The translations under genes were made by a program, and so were the position numbers. Shown here one piece after another: positions 8,601 through 17,199 of a stretch of DNA of 34,026 bases (its first letter is position 1; the number at the start of each line of letters is the position of its first letter). A model generated the notes under the pieces. That model was not told the DNA's origin. It saw nothing but the letters and a program-made list of their open reading frames with translations, and ran no database searches. Source of the DNA: Hymenobacter glacialis. Its GTDB lineage: Bacteria; Bacteroidota; Bacteroidia; Cytophagales; Hymenobacteraceae. The stretch spans positions 1 to 34,026 of the forward strand of contig NZ_MDZC01000064.1 in assembly GCF_001816165.1 (NCBI RefSeq), read 5' to 3'.

Positions 8601-9959
8601 CTAAATGAAAAAATCGTGCCGGCTCGTGCGCAGGTCGTTTTGACGGCTCGCTCGGTCCACCGGCCAGCTCAGCAACAGCCCCAGCACCCCCAGCAGCGAG
8701 AGCGGCATTAGAAAGTACACCCACTGCAGTGCCACTGGGTTGCCCAGCGCCTGCGCCAGGCCGTTGAGGGGCAGCAGCAGGGGCAGTAGCAGCACTGGGA
8801 GCAGCAGGCGTAGCCGGCCGGGCAGGCGCGCTGCAAAGGCCAGCAGCGGCAGCAGCAGCACAGCATCATAGTATAGATGGTAGGTGGTGAGCAGCGTGAG
8901 CGTGCTGACGACAAGAAACAGCCACCACCCGGCCACCCGCTGGCCCTGTCGGTGCAGCCAGGCCAGGCGCAGGCCGGCCCCCAGCCACAGCAGGCCGTGC
9001 AGCAACACGTGCCACGTGCTGCTGCCGGGCCGCAGCCACTCCAGCACGTTGCCCAGCTCCAGCCGCAGCGTCATGCCCTGGGTGAGCGGGTAGTCGGGGT
9101 CGGCGGGGTCGAAGGACTGGGCGCGCACCTGCGCCAGAAGGTGCCGGTAAGTGGGCAGCAGCTCGGATGGGGCCGCCGCCCACTGCCACGCCACCGCACT
9201 CAGCAGGGCTACCACTGCCGCCGCCACGAGCAGGCTCCGCCATTGCTTTTTCCAGACAAACCAGGCTACAAACGGCAGCAGCAGCGTCACTTTGAAGGCG
9301 GCCAATCCGAGCAGTGCCCCGGCTGCTACGGGCCGCCAGCTCCCGCCGGCGGCCTGTAGCAGCCGGGGCTGGCTGGTGGCCTGCTGCCCATCGGGCCGCG
9401 TGCCGGGGCCGGCGGCGGGGCTCTCATTTAGTTGGGCAACGGCAAGGGCACCTACGCCCAATGCCAGGGCCAGGAAAGTGGGCTGCCCCGTGAGCAACGC
9501 CGGTACGGTGCCTTTCAGGGCGAAGGCGAAGATTAGTAAGTGCCACCAAGGTATGCCCGGCGCGCTTTCTGCCTTCGACAGGGCCGGCCACCAGCGCGCG
9601 GTGGCCAGCAGGCATAGCACCGCCAGCGCGCCCCACAGCGGCCAGGCCAATGCATACGCTAGCTGGCCCACCGTGAGCCCAAACAGCGCCACCGCCCACG
9701 GCGGGTAGAGAAAAGGGAGGTTGGGCAGGCCCGGCTCGGTGCGGCTCACGAGCTGCTCGGCGGCCACAATGCGCTGCCAGCCGCGCTTCAGCGTGGCGTC
9801 GTCGTAGGGGTTTTGGCCCTGGCGCAGCACCGCCTGGCCCACGTAGCAGGTGCGGAAGTCCATGGGCCGGTCGCTATTCGTGAGCCCGGGTTCGCGCAGC
9901 ACGCGGCTCACGTTGAACAAGGCAATAAGGACCAGGAAAAACAGAACGGGACGCGGCAC
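8601..9959 (-). CDS. glycosyltransferase family 87 / DUF2029-like polytopic membrane protein
   Basis: This 452-residue protein has about 9-11 hydrophobic helices. The start used is GTG 9959, because it opens directly into the first membrane helix (PRPVLFFLVLIALFNVSRVL); the next ATG would delete that helix. MDFRTCYVGQAVLRQGQNPYDD and FLYPPWAVALFGL are characteristic of GT87/DUF2029 proteins. Their acceptor-side loops follow the pattern of polyprenyl-phosphate-sugar mannosyltransferases, the Asp in MDF being the likely catalytic base. The substrate is unknown. A very Leu-rich run of helices marks the C-terminal third. It sits between an L,D-transpeptidase-like gene upstream (78-base gap) and the propeller gene downstream, so an envelope glycan role is plausible. 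Confidence 0.75.
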   Translation of the reverse strand: MPRPVLFFLVLIALFNVSRVLREPGLTNSDRPMDFRTCYVGQAVLRQGQNPYDDATLKRGWQRIVAAEQLVSRTEPGLPNLPFLYPPWAVALFGLTVGQLAYALAWPLWGALAVLCLLATARWWPALSKAESAPGIPWWHLLIFAFALKGTVPALLTGQPTFLALALGVGALAVAQLNESPAAGPGTRPDGQQATSQPRLLQAAGGSWRPVAAGALLGLAAFKVTLLLPFVAWFVWKKQWRSLLVAAAVVALLSAVAWQWAAAPSELLPTYRHLLAQVRAQSFDPADPDYPLTQGMTLRLELGNVLEWLRPGSSTWHVLLHGLLWLGAGLRLAWLHRQGQRVAGWWLFLVVSTLTLLTTYHLYYDAVLLLPLLAFAARLPGRLRLLLPVLLLPLLLPLNGLAQALGNPVALQWVYFLMPLSLLGVLGLLLSWPVDRASRQNDLRTSRHDFFI

Positions 9960-10037
9960 AGCGGCAAGTTAGCCAGTAGCGCTAAGCGGAGCCTCGCGCC
10001 CAAGCCCAGCGGGTGGATGGCCACGGGCTGCTTCGCG

Positions 10038-10814
10038 CTACTTACCGGCCACGGCCAGCGGGGCCAGCCCGGCTGGCTGGTGGTGGTGCTCAAAATACGC
10101 ATACCCCGGCATCAGGCCGCGCCAAAACGACTGATGGGGGCTGGCGGAGCGCCTGGCCAACTCCGCTTCGGTGAGAGGAAATGGGAAAATGTGCACCGGA
10201 ATCACGGCCTGCCCCGCCGCGCGGGCCGCCACGGCCAGCAGGTACACTTCCTCAATGCCGGCATCGGTGATGGGCAGGCAGCCCACCGTGACTGCGCCGC
10301 CGTGGATAAAAATATCGCCGCCCGGGTTGGGCTCGCCCAGAGAGCGGTCGGCGGCGTTGGGGTAGTTGAGGCCCAGCGAGAGGAGGTACTCGCTGTGGGG
10401 GTTGAAGCGGTCTATTTCGTAGAAGCCCTCCGGTACCTGGCGGTCGCCGGCGCGGCGCTTGGGGCCCAGCCGGCCGGAGGTGGCCGCCAGCGGATAGCGG
10501 TCCAGCAACAGAAATGCGCCGGCGCCTTGGTTACGGGCCCACACCTCCAGCTCCTGGTTGGTTTTAATGAGGCGGAACATCAGCTCCAGGCGCTGTGGGT
10601 CGAGGCCCCGGGCGCTTAGGCGTTCCGCAAGCACGGGGCCGGTGCCTGCCAGTGCCACTCGGACCCGTGAGAACTTGAGCTGCTGTTGCCAGAAGGCCGT
10701 TTGGGTTGGCAAGTCACCGGTGCTGGCGCGGTCCCCTTTGGCCGTGCAGCCCTGGGCCAGAAGTTGGTAAAGCGGTAGCAGCAGCAACACGCAGCCCGAT
10801 AAGCAACGCAACAT
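10038..10814 (-). CDS. L,D-transpeptidase-like (YkuD/YafK type) envelope protein
   Basis: This is a 258-residue protein. The start chosen is ATG 10814 (MLRCLSGCVLLLLPLYQLLA), which gives a signal peptide; an upstream in-frame start overlaps a palindromic repeat and is unlikely. The catalytic signature of YkuD/YafK enzymes is present: IFIHGGAVTVGCLPITD with the nucleophilic Cys179. Upstream, LLDRYPLAATSGRLGPKR and PEGFYEIDRFNPHSEYLLSLGLNYPN match the YafK-like subfamily. Known members cut or form peptidoglycan or lipoprotein cross-links; YafK (DpaA) detaches lipoprotein from peptidoglycan. Which reaction applies here cannot be read from the sequence. It appears to be the first gene of a three-gene minus-strand group with the GT87-like and propeller genes. 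Confidence 0.85.
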   Translation of the reverse strand: MLRCLSGCVLLLLPLYQLLAQGCTAKGDRASTGDLPTQTAFWQQQLKFSRVRVALAGTGPVLAERLSARGLDPQRLELMFRLIKTNQELEVWARNQGAGAFLLLDRYPLAATSGRLGPKRRAGDRQVPEGFYEIDRFNPHSEYLLSLGLNYPNAADRSLGEPNPGGDIFIHGGAVTVGCLPITDAGIEEVYLLAVAARAAGQAVIPVHIFPFPLTEAELARRSASPHQSFWRGLMPGYAYFEHHHQPAGLAPLAVAGK

Positions 10815-10848
10815 AAAGGGACAACCGGAACGATGAGAGATGGACCCT

Positions 10849-10932
10849 GTCATGCTGAGCAACGCGAAGCATCCTATCCCTACAGAACGACCGAGTCTAT
10901 CCTGATAGGATGCTTCGCAGGCTCAGCATGAC
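10849..10932. repeat. palindromic intergenic element, copy B
   Basis: GTCATGCTGAGC (10849-10860) pairs with GCTCAGCATGAC (10921-10932). An inner arm GAAGCATCCTATC (10866-10878) pairs with GATAGGATGCTTC (10904-10916). The short spacers differ (AACGC versus GCAG). It lies between divergent genes, directly upstream of the L,D-transpeptidase start. Confidence 0.9.
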
Positions 10933-11248
10933 AACACCTTTTTGAACGGGCATTAACAACGACTGTCAGGTATTTATATTTTGCAGGGCTTGTCAAATTT
11001 CGATGCTCAAGGCACCTGTTCCTGTTGTGCCTGCAATTATCACGCTTGCCAGGCCGGTCATCTTTGCACTTCTGTTGCCGTATGCCATTTCTCCCGCCGC
11101 TACCAAGGCGACAACGGATGCCTGTGGGGCATTTATTGGGGCAAGCGGTGACGCGCGGTGTCATGCATTTCCCATCGTTCTGCTACTGGCGGCCATTGCC
11201 GCGCCTGTGGCTGTCCAATTGGTTTACCTCTCCTTCTTTCCTGTTTCC
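10933..11248. other. spacer before the DUF2461 gene, no confident gene
   Basis: The frame of the DUF2461 gene stays open upstream to about 11003, but the translated extension is not family-like. It therefore looks like leader sequence or chance openness. TTTG at 10941 and TATATTTTG at 10975 vaguely recall Bacteroidota promoter parts, but the spacing (30) is wrong. I see nothing else here. Confidence 0.4.
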
Positions 11249-11916
11249 ATGCAGCTCAAACCCCTCTTCGCTTTCCTCACCAGCCTTGCCAAACACAACG
11301 AGCGGCCGTGGTTCCAGGAGCGCAAAGCCACCTATGACCAGCTGCGCGCGCAGTTTGTGGAAGACGCGGAATTCTGGGCCCGCGAGCTCGCCCAGCTCGA
11401 CCCCGTGCTGGCCGGGCCCGACGGCCGCACCAGCATCTTCCGCATTTACCGCGACGTGCGCTTCAGCAAAAACAAAGACCCTTACAAGACGCACTTTTCG
11501 GTATATTTCACGGCAGCGCTGGCAAAGAAGTGGATGCCCCGGGCTACTACCTGCAACTGGGTCCCAACGGCAACACCCTCATCGCCGGCGGCCTCCACCA
11601 ACCCGACAAAAGCCAGCTGGCAGCCATCCGGCAGGAAATTGACTACAACGCCGACGAGCTGAAAGCCCTGCTGGCCGTCCCCGATTTTCAGCGCTATTTT
11701 GATGGAATGGGCGGCGAGAAGCTCAAGAAGTCGCCTGCTAATTATCCCATTGAGCACCCGGAAATTGAGCTGCTCAAGCACAAAAGCTTCACCGCCACCC
11801 ACCACATGACGGATTCAGACGTGCTAAGCCATGCAGATTTCCGGGCCCACGTACTGGAAGTATTCCGCGCCATGGTCCCGTTTTGCCAGTTCTTGCGCCG
11901 GGCCGTGACGCCCTAA
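11249..11916 (+). pseudogene. DUF2461 family protein gene, frameshifted (probably a sequence error)
   Basis: The N-terminal part (MQLKPLFAFLTSLAKHNERP, WFQERKATYDQLRAQF, RIYRDVRFSKNKDPYKTHFS) and the C-terminal part (APGYYLQLGPNGNTLIAGGL, KSPANYPIEHPEIELLKHKS) are both typical of DUF2461. They lie in different frames, switching at about 11510-11522 within TTCACGGCAGCGCTGGC. One missing base explains the break; restoring it gives 222 residues, the usual length for the family. The start chosen is ATG 11249 because family similarity begins there. The function is unknown; it is a small cytoplasmic protein in many Bacteroidota and Actinobacteria. It converges with the DUF6702 gene across a strong terminator. 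Confidence 0.87.
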
Positions 11917-11953
11917 ACGGCAGGAGCAAAGTGCCCGTCGCCCTCGCAAAAAG

Positions 11954-11991
11954 AAAAACGCCCGAAGCATCTCCTGCTTCGGGCGTTTTTT
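11954..11991. terminator. strong bidirectional intrinsic terminator
   Basis: A perfect 16-bp stem (11954-11969 with 11975-11990) surrounds the 5-nt loop TCTCC. There is an A-tract on one side and a T-tract on the other, so it can serve both the DUF2461 gene and the DUF6702 gene. Confidence 0.92.
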
Positions 11992-12040
11992 GTCAAAGTC
12001 GCTACGCGGACACAAAGCGCCGGATTGCGGCAACTTATGA

Positions 12041-12556
12041 TTACCAGGTAACCAGCTCCTGTTCGTGGCCAACGCGGAATAAGGCGCTCTGCTTCCGGTC
12101 GCCGGCCTCCACGTTCACGATGTTCATCTGGTCGCCAAAGAGCTCGAGCAGCATGGCTTGCCGCAGCTGCACGCCGGGCACGGGGCCCGGCAGCGGCACT
12201 TTGCAGTAGAGCCAGTAGCCGTCCTTTTCGTTTTGCAGGCCCAGCACTTGCAAGGGCAAGGGCGCGCCGGCCGCAGTGCTGAACCGGAGGGTGCGCTGCA
12301 GGTAGGCGGTGGTCAGGGCCAGGGGCCGCGGGCCGGGCTCGCTCAGGCTCACCGGCGCGGGCTGGCCCTGCGAAATGGCTTTCTCAAAGTCATCCGTGAA
12401 CACCTTTATCGCTACTTCCAGCTGCTTTTTGCTGGCGTTGTAGCGGAGCTCCATCAGGCTGGAATGGTAGGCGTGCAGTGCCCACGCCGCCGAAGTGGCC
12501 AACAGAATGAGGGCCACCAGGGCCGTCAGGCAGCGCGTTGCAAACCGGGTTTTCAT
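12041..12556 (-). CDS. DUF6702 family exported protein
   Basis: This 171-residue protein has an N-terminal hydrophobic export signal (LTALVALILLATSAAWA). The mature start HAYHSSLMELRYNASKKQLE and the following VAIKVFTDDFEKAIS are characteristic of DUF6702. The rest (YLQRTLRF, LGLQNEKDGYWLYCKVPLP, MLLELFGDQMNIVNV) fits a small beta-rich domain. The start is ATG 12556. It is 33 bases downstream of rseP on the same strand and probably in the dxr-rseP transcript. The biochemical role is unknown. Confidence 0.8.
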   Translation of the reverse strand: MKTRFATRCLTALVALILLATSAAWALHAYHSSLMELRYNASKKQLEVAIKVFTDDFEKAISQGQPAPVSLSEPGPRPLALTTAYLQRTLRFSTAAGAPLPLQVLGLQNEKDGYWLYCKVPLPGPVPGVQLRQAMLLELFGDQMNIVNVEAGDRKQSALFRVGHEQELVTW

Positions 12557-12589
12557 GAGGAGTACCTGCGTTAAAGGGTCAAGTGGGCC

Positions 12590-13918
12590 CTAAAACGCTT
12601 TCATCACCTGCTTGATGATAAGCACGTAGGCCATCAGGCTCAGAATAAGAAACGTGCCAACTCGCTGGGCATCTTCCATGATGCGGTCCGAAGGCTTGCG
12701 GCGCGCAATCATTTCGTAGAGCAAAAACACCACGTGGCCGCCGTCGAGGGCCGGAATGGGCAGCAGGTTCATAAAGGCCAGCACCATGCTCAGGCCAGCC
12801 GCCAGGCCCCAGAAGTGCTGCCAGTCCCAGGTACCGCCGAATTGCTGGGCAATTTCCACGGGGCCGCCCAGGCTTTCGGAGGCCGAGATTTCGCCCCGGC
12901 CCATTTTGGCAAAAGCCCGGGCCTGCAGGCCAATCACGCCAAAGGCCTTGCTCACGCCCTGCGGAATGGACTCGGCCAGCGAATAGCTGCGGGTGCCCAG
13001 CTTCAGGGTCGACTTGCGCTCGAACCCGATGCGGCCCGACTCGCTCACGGCAATGGGCAGGGAAAGGGTCTGGCCGTTGCGCTCCACCACCACGGGAGCG
13101 GTTTTGCCCTTGTTGGCGAGCAGGGCGGACTGCAGCTCGTCGAAGAACTGCACGGGTTGCCCGCCCACGGTGGTAATCTTGTCGCCGGCCTTCAGGCCGC
13201 CTTTGGCGGCGGCCCCACCGGCTACCACGCGCTCCACGGCGAAGGTTTCGCGGGGGCGCACCAGCAGGCTATCCGCGCTTTGCTTGGCAAATTTGTCCAG
13301 GAAATTGGCGGGGATGTTGATGTCCACCAGCTGCCCGCCGCGCTCCACGGTGTAGAACGAGTTGGAGCCCATAATCACGTCGGGCTTGTACACGTCGTCG
13401 AACTCAGTGAACGGCCGGCCGTTGATTTTTACAATTTTGTCGCCGGTGCGGAAGCCAATTTCGCGGCCCAGCCCATTGGGCAGGACGCCGTAGCGCGCCT
13501 CCGAAGCCGGCAAAAACACGTCGCCGTAGTGGAAGGTCATCGCCGCAAAAATCACGATGCCCGTGATGACGTTCATGATGATGCCGCCCAGCATGACCAG
13601 CAGGCGCTGCCAGGCCGGCTTGCCGCGGAACTCGTCGGGCTGCGGCTCGGCCGCGAGCGAAGCCGCGTCCTGCGTCTCGTCTATCATGCCGTGAATCTGC
13701 ACGTAGCCGCCCAGCGGAAACCAGCCGATGCCGTATTCCGTCTCGCCGATTTTTTTCTTTACCAGCGCGAAATTGGCCACGCTCGGCATCGGAAACAGGA
13801 AGTCGAAGAAGATGTAAAACTTATCGACCCGAATTTTAAAAAGCTTGGCGAAGGCAAAGTGACCGAATTCGTGCAAGCCAACAAGTAGCGACAGAGCCAG
13901 CAGGAGCTGGCCAATCAT
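12590..13918 (-). CDS. rseP: RseP family site-2 intramembrane metalloprotease (M50)
   Basis: This 442-residue membrane protease has the zinc-binding motif HEFGH at residues 16-20 in the first transmembrane helix. A PDZ segment follows, with AAKGGLKAGDKITTVGGQPV the clearest part and an earlier PDZ-like GLGREIGFRTGDKIVKING. The second active-site element is PIPALDGGHVVF near the C-terminus. RseP homologues cleave membrane-bound anti-sigma factors and clear signal peptides. The start chosen is ATG 13918; an upstream in-frame TTG (13933) adds five residues. It follows dxr on the same strand, a gene order widespread in bacteria, but the two are separated by a palindromic repeat. Confidence 0.95.
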   Translation of the reverse strand: MIGQLLLALSLLVGLHEFGHFAFAKLFKIRVDKFYIFFDFLFPMPSVANFALVKKKIGETEYGIGWFPLGGYVQIHGMIDETQDAASLAAEPQPDEFRGKPAWQRLLVMLGGIIMNVITGIVIFAAMTFHYGDVFLPASEARYGVLPNGLGREIGFRTGDKIVKINGRPFTEFDDVYKPDVIMGSNSFYTVERGGQLVDINIPANFLDKFAKQSADSLLVRPRETFAVERVVAGGAAAKGGLKAGDKITTVGGQPVQFFDELQSALLANKGKTAPVVVERNGQTLSLPIAVSESGRIGFERKSTLKLGTRSYSLAESIPQGVSKAFGVIGLQARAFAKMGRGEISASESLGGPVEIAQQFGGTWDWQHFWGLAAGLSMVLAFMNLLPIPALDGGHVVFLLYEMIARRKPSDRIMEDAQRVGTFLILSLMAYVLIIKQVMKAF

Positions 13919-13970
13919 GGTGAGAATTTCCAAGGAGAATAACTGGTAAGGGAGGATTTTTTAACAGAAC

Positions 13971-14064
13971 GTCATGCAGAGCGCAGCGAAGCATCTTGCC
14001 CGCCGCCGGTAATCAACGCCGTTGCAACGAAGCGGGCAAGATGCTGCGCTGCGCTCTGCATGAC
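13971..14064. repeat. palindromic intergenic element, copy C
   Basis: The 33-nt arms 13971-14003 and 14032-14064 are complementary except for one mismatch, around a 28-nt loop. The outer end is GTCATGCAGAGCGCAGC and the inner part contains GAAGCATCTTGCCCGC. It sits inside the dxr-rseP gap, so it would be transcribed as a hairpin between the two genes. Confidence 0.9.
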
Positions 14065-14090
14065 GGCGCCGAGCAAATAGACATTGAATC

Positions 14091-15257
14091 TTACAAGAGT
14101 GTTTCAGCAACGCGCCGCGTTTCTGCATCGGTGGCGACTAAGTCGTCCAGCAACGGCTCCGCAAGGTACGAAACCCGTGTCAGGCACTCTGCCACCAGGT
14201 CCGACATTTGCCGAAAGCCCACTTGCTCCCGCAAAAAAGCGGCCACGGCTACTTCGTTGGCCGCGTTGAGCACGCAGGGCGCGTTGCCGCCCCGGCGCAT
14301 GGCCCCAAAGGCCAGTTCCAGGTTGGGGAACGCCGCGCGGTCGGGTGCCTCAAAAGTGAGGGTGGGGTAGTCGAGGAAAGAAAAGCGCGGGAACGTGTTG
14401 GCCAGCCGCTGCGGGTAGCCCAGCGCGTATTGAATGGGCAGCTTCATGTCGGGCAGACCCAGCTGGGCCTTCAGGGAGCCGTCTTCAAACTGCACCAGCG
14501 AATGCACAATGCTTTGGGGGTGCACCACCACGTCAATCTGCTCGTTGGTGAGGCCAAACAACCACTTGGCCTCAATCACCTCCAAGCCTTTGTTCATCAG
14601 GGAAGCCGAGTCGATGGTGATTTTGGCGCCCATGTCCCAGTTGGGGTGCTTCAGGGCCTGCGCCTTGGTCACGGACTCCATTTGCTGGGCCGTGCGGCCC
14701 CGAAACGGCCCGCCCGAGGCCGTGAGAATGATTTTCTCGATGGGGTTCTGTTCTTCGCCCACCAGGCACTGGAAAATGGCCGAATGCTCGGAATCGACGG
14801 GCAGCAGGCGCACGCCGTGCTCCCGCACCAGGCCCGTGATGAGCTCGCCGGCCACCACCAGGGTTTCCTTGTTGGCCAGGGCAATGTCCTTGCCGGCCCG
14901 AATGGCCGCCACCGTGGGCAGCAGCCCGGCGTAGCCTACCAGGGCCGTGAGCACGATGTCAATTTCGGGGCGGGTTACTACTTCGGCCAGCGCGGCGGAG
15001 CCGGCCAGTACCTGCGTTTCAGGCTGGCCCGCCAATGCGGCTTTCAGCGGCTGGTAAAAATCCTCGTCGCCAATGACCACCACGGCCGGCCTAAACTCTT
15101 GCGCCTGCCGGGCCAGCAGGTCCCACTGCCGCTGGGCGCTGAGCACCGCCACCCGGAACCGGCCCGGCTGCTGCCGCACCACTTCCAGGGCCTGCGTGCC
15201 AATGGAGCCCGTGGCTCCAAGCAGGGCCAGCGTTTTCACCTTCTTATTCTCAACCAT
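14091..15257 (-). CDS. dxr: 1-deoxy-D-xylulose 5-phosphate reductoisomerase
   Basis: Dxr makes 2-C-methyl-D-erythritol 4-phosphate, the first committed step of the non-mevalonate isoprenoid pathway. The 388-residue protein has the NADPH-binding GATGSIGTQALEVV at its N-terminus, ALANKETLVVAGEL, and the metal/substrate motifs PVDSEHSAIFQCL and TASGGPFRG. KITIDSASLMNKGLEVIEA and VHPQSIVHSLVQFEDGS follow. The start chosen is ATG 15257 (MVENKKVKTLALLG); nine upstream in-frame residues are not family-like. It is the first gene of the dxr-rseP-DUF6702 group. Full length and intact. Confidence 0.97.
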   Translation of the reverse strand: MVENKKVKTLALLGATGSIGTQALEVVRQQPGRFRVAVLSAQRQWDLLARQAQEFRPAVVVIGDEDFYQPLKAALAGQPETQVLAGSAALAEVVTRPEIDIVLTALVGYAGLLPTVAAIRAGKDIALANKETLVVAGELITGLVREHGVRLLPVDSEHSAIFQCLVGEEQNPIEKIILTASGGPFRGRTAQQMESVTKAQALKHPNWDMGAKITIDSASLMNKGLEVIEAKWLFGLTNEQIDVVVHPQSIVHSLVQFEDGSLKAQLGLPDMKLPIQYALGYPQRLANTFPRFSFLDYPTLTFEAPDRAAFPNLELAFGAMRRGGNAPCVLNAANEVAVAAFLREQVGFRQMSDLVAECLTRVSYLAEPLLDDLVATDAETRRVAETLL

Positions 15258-15311
15258 AATGCTACAAACACGGAAACGCCACAAAAGTAAGGCACCTCCG
15301 CGTGGCCGAAC

Positions 15312-16018
15312 TCAGGCACGCTGCAGCGTAGCCGCTACAAACTGGTCGATGACGCCCACAATCTCGTTGGCTTCGTGGGCGGTGGCAGGCGAGAGCTGGG
15401 CCGGGCCGGTGTTGGACACGGCGCTTTCGGCTAGGGCCGTGAGGCGGGCCAGCTGCTTGCCAATGGCCCGGTACACGAAGTCCCAGAGCACGGCGGTGGT
15501 GCCGGCGTGAGCGCCGAGCACGCGGCGCAGCTCCAGCAGGCGCATTACCAGGCTGGCCAGGGTGCCCAGCAACGAGCGTTCGACCGGCGAAAATTGCCGG
15601 GGTGGGCCGTCGTACAGGCAGAGCGAGCCAATGTTATGGCCGTCGGAAGTGCGCAGGTTGTGGCCAGCATAAAACTGCAGGCCTAGTTGCTGCAGCAAGG
15701 AAATGTCAACGTCCAGCGCGCTGGCTTTGGATAAATCTTCGAATACGGCCGTGCCATCCTGCAGATGGTGGCCGAGCACAGGCTTTGCGCCCGCGGAATT
15801 CGCTCGATGGCTACGGGAAGATTGTAGGGCGCCTTCACCAGCACCTCATCCTTTTCCACAATGGAAAGCATGGCATTGGAAACCCCAAACAGCCGAGCCG
15901 TGGCAGCTACTATTTCATCCAGCACTTTTTCGCTGCGCGCATCCAGCAGCTGGTACCGTTCAAGGGCATGCAGGCGGGCGGCGTCGTCGGCCGGAATTAG
16001 AGAGGAGGGGGTATTCAA
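15312..16018 (-). pseudogene. GAF-domain protein, copy 1, frameshifted (probably a sequence error)
   Basis: This is a stand-alone GAF sensor-type protein and a close tandem paralogue of the gene at 16213-16923. The N-terminal part (LERYQLLDARSEKVLDEIVA, SNAMLSIVEKDEVLVKAPYN) and the C-terminal part (LQDGTAVFEDLSKAS, SDGHNIGSLCLYDGPPRQF) are in different frames. They switch at about 15764, where ATCTGCAG should read ATCCTGCAG by comparison with the paralogue. Adding that one base and using the TTG at 16018 gives 235 residues, against 236 for copy 2. An upstream ATG at 16111 would add a non-homologous extension. No output domain is attached. The ligand is unknown. Confidence 0.85.
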
Positions 16019-16212
16019 AATTATAGGAGTAAGGTAGCAAGCTAACGAGATATCGCGCGGCTCAACTACCAGTGAGTAATAGCAGGGCGCGGCTGAGCTT
16101 GTACCCTTCACATTGTGCGAGGGTTACGCTTGCTATTAAAACTCCGATGGCGAAGCTGGCATAGTGCTCAGGAGCAGCTATGCAGCTCAAAATGTTCGGC
16201 GTACGCTGCTGC

Positions 16213-16923
16213 TCAGGAGCGCCGCAGCGTAGCCGCCACAAACTGGTCGATGATGACCACAATAGCAGTGGCTTCCTGGGCCGCCGCCGGCGTGAGCTGG
16301 GCGGAAGAGCCTTTGGGTACTACCCGTTCGGCCAGTTCCAGGAGGCGGGCCAACTGCTCGCTGATAGCGCGGTACACAAAATCCCAGAGCACAGCGGTTG
16401 CCCCCAGGTGGGCGCCCAGCGTGCGGCGCAGCTCCAGCAGGCGCATCACCAGCCGTGCAATGGTGCCAAGCAGGATGCGCTCGGCGGGGTTGAACTGGCG
16501 GGGTGGCCCGTCATAAAGGCACAGCGAGCCAATGTTGTGCCCGTCGGGCGTGCGCAGGCTGTGGGCCGCATAGAAGTGCAGTCCCAGCTGCCGAACAAGG
16601 GACGTGTCCACGCCGGGGGCGCTGGCTTTGTGCAGGTCCTCAAACACGGCCGTGTCGTCCTGCAGGATGGTAGAGGAGCACAGGCTTTGCTCCCGTGGCA
16701 AGCGCTCAATGTCCACGGGCAGGTTGTAGGTCGCTTTCAGCAGCACCGTGTCCTTTTCCACGATGGAGAGCATGGCGTTGGACACATGGAATAGCCGCGC
16801 GGTGGCAGCTACCACGTCGTCCAGCACCTTTTCGTTGCGGGCATCGAGTATCTGGTAGCGCTCGAGGGCGCGTAGGCGGGCCTCGTCGTTGGCCGGTATA
16901 AGGGATTCAGGAACTGAGCTCAC
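16213..16923 (-). CDS. GAF-domain protein, copy 2
   Basis: This is a 236-residue cytoplasmic protein consisting of one GAF domain and a C-terminal helical tail. ALERYQILDARNEKVLDDVV, SNAMLSIVEKDTVLLKATYN, REQSLCSSTILQDDTAVFED and TPDGHNIGSLCLYDGPPRQF follow the common bacterial GAF pattern seen upstream of kinases and cyclases. Here the protein ends without an effector domain (IDQFVAATLRRS). The start is GTG 16923, because homology with copy 1 begins there. The tail LLELRRTLGAHLGATAVLWDFVYRAI could be a coiled-coil or dimerisation helix. With copy 1 it is a recent tandem duplication; even the 3' DNA around both stop codons is nearly the same. It may be a partner for a separately encoded kinase; this is speculation. 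Confidence 0.85.
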   Translation of the reverse strand: MSSVPESLIPANDEARLRALERYQILDARNEKVLDDVVAATARLFHVSNAMLSIVEKDTVLLKATYNLPVDIERLPREQSLCSSTILQDDTAVFEDLHKASAPGVDTSLVRQLGLHFYAAHSLRTPDGHNIGSLCLYDGPPRQFNPAERILLGTIARLVMRLLELRRTLGAHLGATAVLWDFVYRAISEQLARLLELAERVVPKGSSAQLTPAAAQEATAIVVIIDQFVAATLRRS

Positions 16924-17199
16924 GGCGTTGGATAAGGGCGTTCAACAAAAAACCAGAGACCTTTAAGAGCAACAAAAACCGCTGCCTGCTGGTGGGCCGG
17001 TAGTAATCCCCGCCACTCAAAGCCGGTATTTAGGTGCTGTTTTGTACCTGTTATTCAATGAATTGCAGCAATAAATATACTATTGAATGGGTTTGTTTTT
17101 TTGTCCCAATATTTTTCTTGCAGTAGCCGTGTCGTGCTGCTAGTAGGGCCGCTGCTGCTGCCTTTGGTGGTTCTTGCCAGCAGGGCAGGCGCCGCCCGT

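Noticed and set aside
11003..11248. N-terminal extension of the DUF2461 frame
   Set aside because: It is open by chance, not similar to the family, and overlaps likely leader sequence; the ATG at 11249 matches the family start.
11954..11991. Fourth member of the palindromic GTCATGC family
   Set aside because: The terminator stem contains GAAGCATC, the inner motif of the family, but lacks the GTCATGC ends and has A/T tracts of a normal terminator.
7334..14064. CRISPR array
   Set aside because: The three repeats are single palindromes kilobases apart with no direct-repeat/spacer periodicity and no cas genes.
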